Assembly: GCA_965223305.1 (NCBI GenBank)
Contig: CBDCWT010000022.1
Coordinates: forward strand, 22,462-86,461
DNA: 64,000 bases
Reading direction: 5' to 3'
Source of the DNA: CBDCWT01 sp965223305
Lineage (GTDB): Bacteria; Planctomycetota; Planctomycetia; Pirellulales; Pirellulaceae
Positions 63,335-64,000 of this stretch are shown here, one piece after another. Each line of letters starts with the position of its first letter. The stretch's first letter is position 1. The translations under genes and the position numbers were made by a program. The notes beneath the pieces were generated by a model. It saw nothing but the letters and a program-made list of their open reading frames with translations. It was not told the origin of the DNA and did not search any database.

Positions 63335-63799
63335 TCAAGGATGCACGACTTCGATCTCTCCAGATGCCCCAAGATGTACTCGTATCGTATCGCCCACAAC
63401 AAACGGTAGAACCTTGTCATTCAGCCTGATCTCGTTGTCATCATGTCTCCATGTGATTTCCAACGCGACTTCCACAGTCTTGCCCGAGAAAGTTAGTCGA
63501 TCCGCCGACTTGTTGCCTGCATGAGTCCCCTCGTGGCCAAGTCCAAACGGCCCCGCAAACCTCGGAGAAACAACAAGATGTACCAAACGGGAGCCATGAG
63601 CGGAAAAGCTCTTGTCCTCGCCATTAACTGAATGCCCGAGGATCTCAAACACGACCGATCGTTTGTCCTTCGTCCAGTGAAGTGACTGTCCAGTAATACG
63701 GTACGTACCCCACTGAACTGGCGGTTGGCATCCGACACTGAGCAAGGTGGTCCAAATCAGGAAACACGCCACTCGTGTAGCTCTGGAGTTCGTCTCCAT
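63335..63799 (-). CDS. Hypothetical lipoprotein
   Basis: 154 residues from ATG 63799 (METNSRATRVACFLIWTTLLSVGC). The signal peptide ends in SVGC24, a good lipobox. The mature part is beta-rich (YRITGQSLHWTKDKRSVVFEIL, VEVALEITWRHDDNEIRLND). No family recognised. It starts 1 base after the stop of the partial gene at the window edge, so the two form an operon. Confidence 0.65.
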   Translation of the reverse strand: METNSRATRVACFLIWTTLLSVGCQPPVQWGTYRITGQSLHWTKDKRSVVFEILGHSVNGEDKSFSAHGSRLVHLVVSPRFAGPFGLGHEGTHAGNKSADRLTFSGKTVEVALEITWRHDDNEIRLNDKVLPFVVGDTIRVHLGASGEIEVVHP

Positions 63800-63800
63800 G

Positions 63801-64000
63801 TTATCGACCAATCCTGACTGGTGGCGATGGGGGCTGAGAGTCATACGTCGCGGGGATCTTTATCACCCGCGGACCGGTACCGTGGTTTCTGACCTTGCCA
63901 GTTTTCTTATCGATCTCGATCCAGAGTGTTCCTGTGAACTCTCCGCGTCCGAAAAGTGACAACGGCGTCTGCTTTTTCTCCTTGTCTTCCGGGTTGTGGC
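63801..64000 (-). CDS. Partial CDS at the window end, hypothetical
   Basis: 66 codons open to the window edge, ending in TAA at 63801-63803. The visible C-terminus is soluble (LSLFGRGEFTGTLWIEIDKK, TGKVRNHGTGPRVIK) and codon use looks coding. The start lies beyond the window. It is tightly coupled to the lipoprotein gene (1 base between stop and ATG). No family can be assigned from this fragment. Confidence 0.6.
   Translation of the reverse strand, partial: HNPEDKEKKQTPLSLFGRGEFTGTLWIEIDKKTGKVRNHGTGPRVIKIPATYDSQPPSPPVRIGR

Overview
The window looks like a chromosomal segment of a planctomycete, probably Pirellulales-like. The evidence is two DUF1501 proteins, two secreted sulfatases, a PVC-type CxxCH heme-binding dehydrogenase, PQQ-type and WD40 propeller proteins with signal peptides, and a Tyr/Val/Pro-rich secreted protein. 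GC content is high, genes are loosely packed on both strands, and many gaps hold families of GC-rich extragenic palindromes.

Layout. 1-8 kb: DUF1501 (partial), a phosphatase, DUF1501, a small secreted protein, a sulfatase and a heme-binding dehydrogenase. 8-22 kb: pdxA, a WD40 protein, a second sulfatase, a 2-hydroxyacid dehydrogenase, a membrane protein, a terpene-cyclase-like repeat protein, a frameshifted papain-like hydrolase and a large propeller with a methyltransferase-like head. 22-31 kb: a BamB-like propeller, an M20 amidohydrolase, a candidate structured RNA, serA, serC and a TPR protein. 31-49 kb: a 67-residue gene, comEC, a PyrB fused to a PyrI-type zinc domain, a GGDEF protein, an SLBB-like lipoprotein, an ABC-2 permease, argG, a larB-nnrD-ribF cofactor operon, a DHH phosphoesterase, a Rieske protein followed by a cytochrome b-c fusion, and a zinc-ribbon membrane protein. 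Three copies of a 174-bp fold-back element (MITE-like) sit between codirectional genes at 8.2, 13.6 and 29.7 kb.

49.7-64 kb is an accessory island, mostly on the minus strand. It holds two RHS toxin tips. The first is joined to an RHS core fragment, is interrupted by one in-frame TAG, and is followed by a secreted ankyrin protein. The second is an orphan tip with a WHH motif, followed by a small membrane protein and a double-CXXCG protein that resembles Myxococcus Sit-type immunity proteins. The island also has a tyrosine recombinase, an AAA-type ATPase and a DUF104-like plus aspartic-protease pair. Long direct repeats duplicate the recombinase leader: one leader drives the intact recombinase and the other is fused to the RHS fragment. 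A 47-48 bp structured repeat occurs four times and bounds small gene modules. My reading is a recombinase/ATPase mobile element associated with RHS toxin-immunity cassettes, the best candidate here for an undescribed system. Function is inferred from motifs and layout only.

I saw no rRNA, tRNA or CRISPR array, but small RNA genes could be missed by eye.
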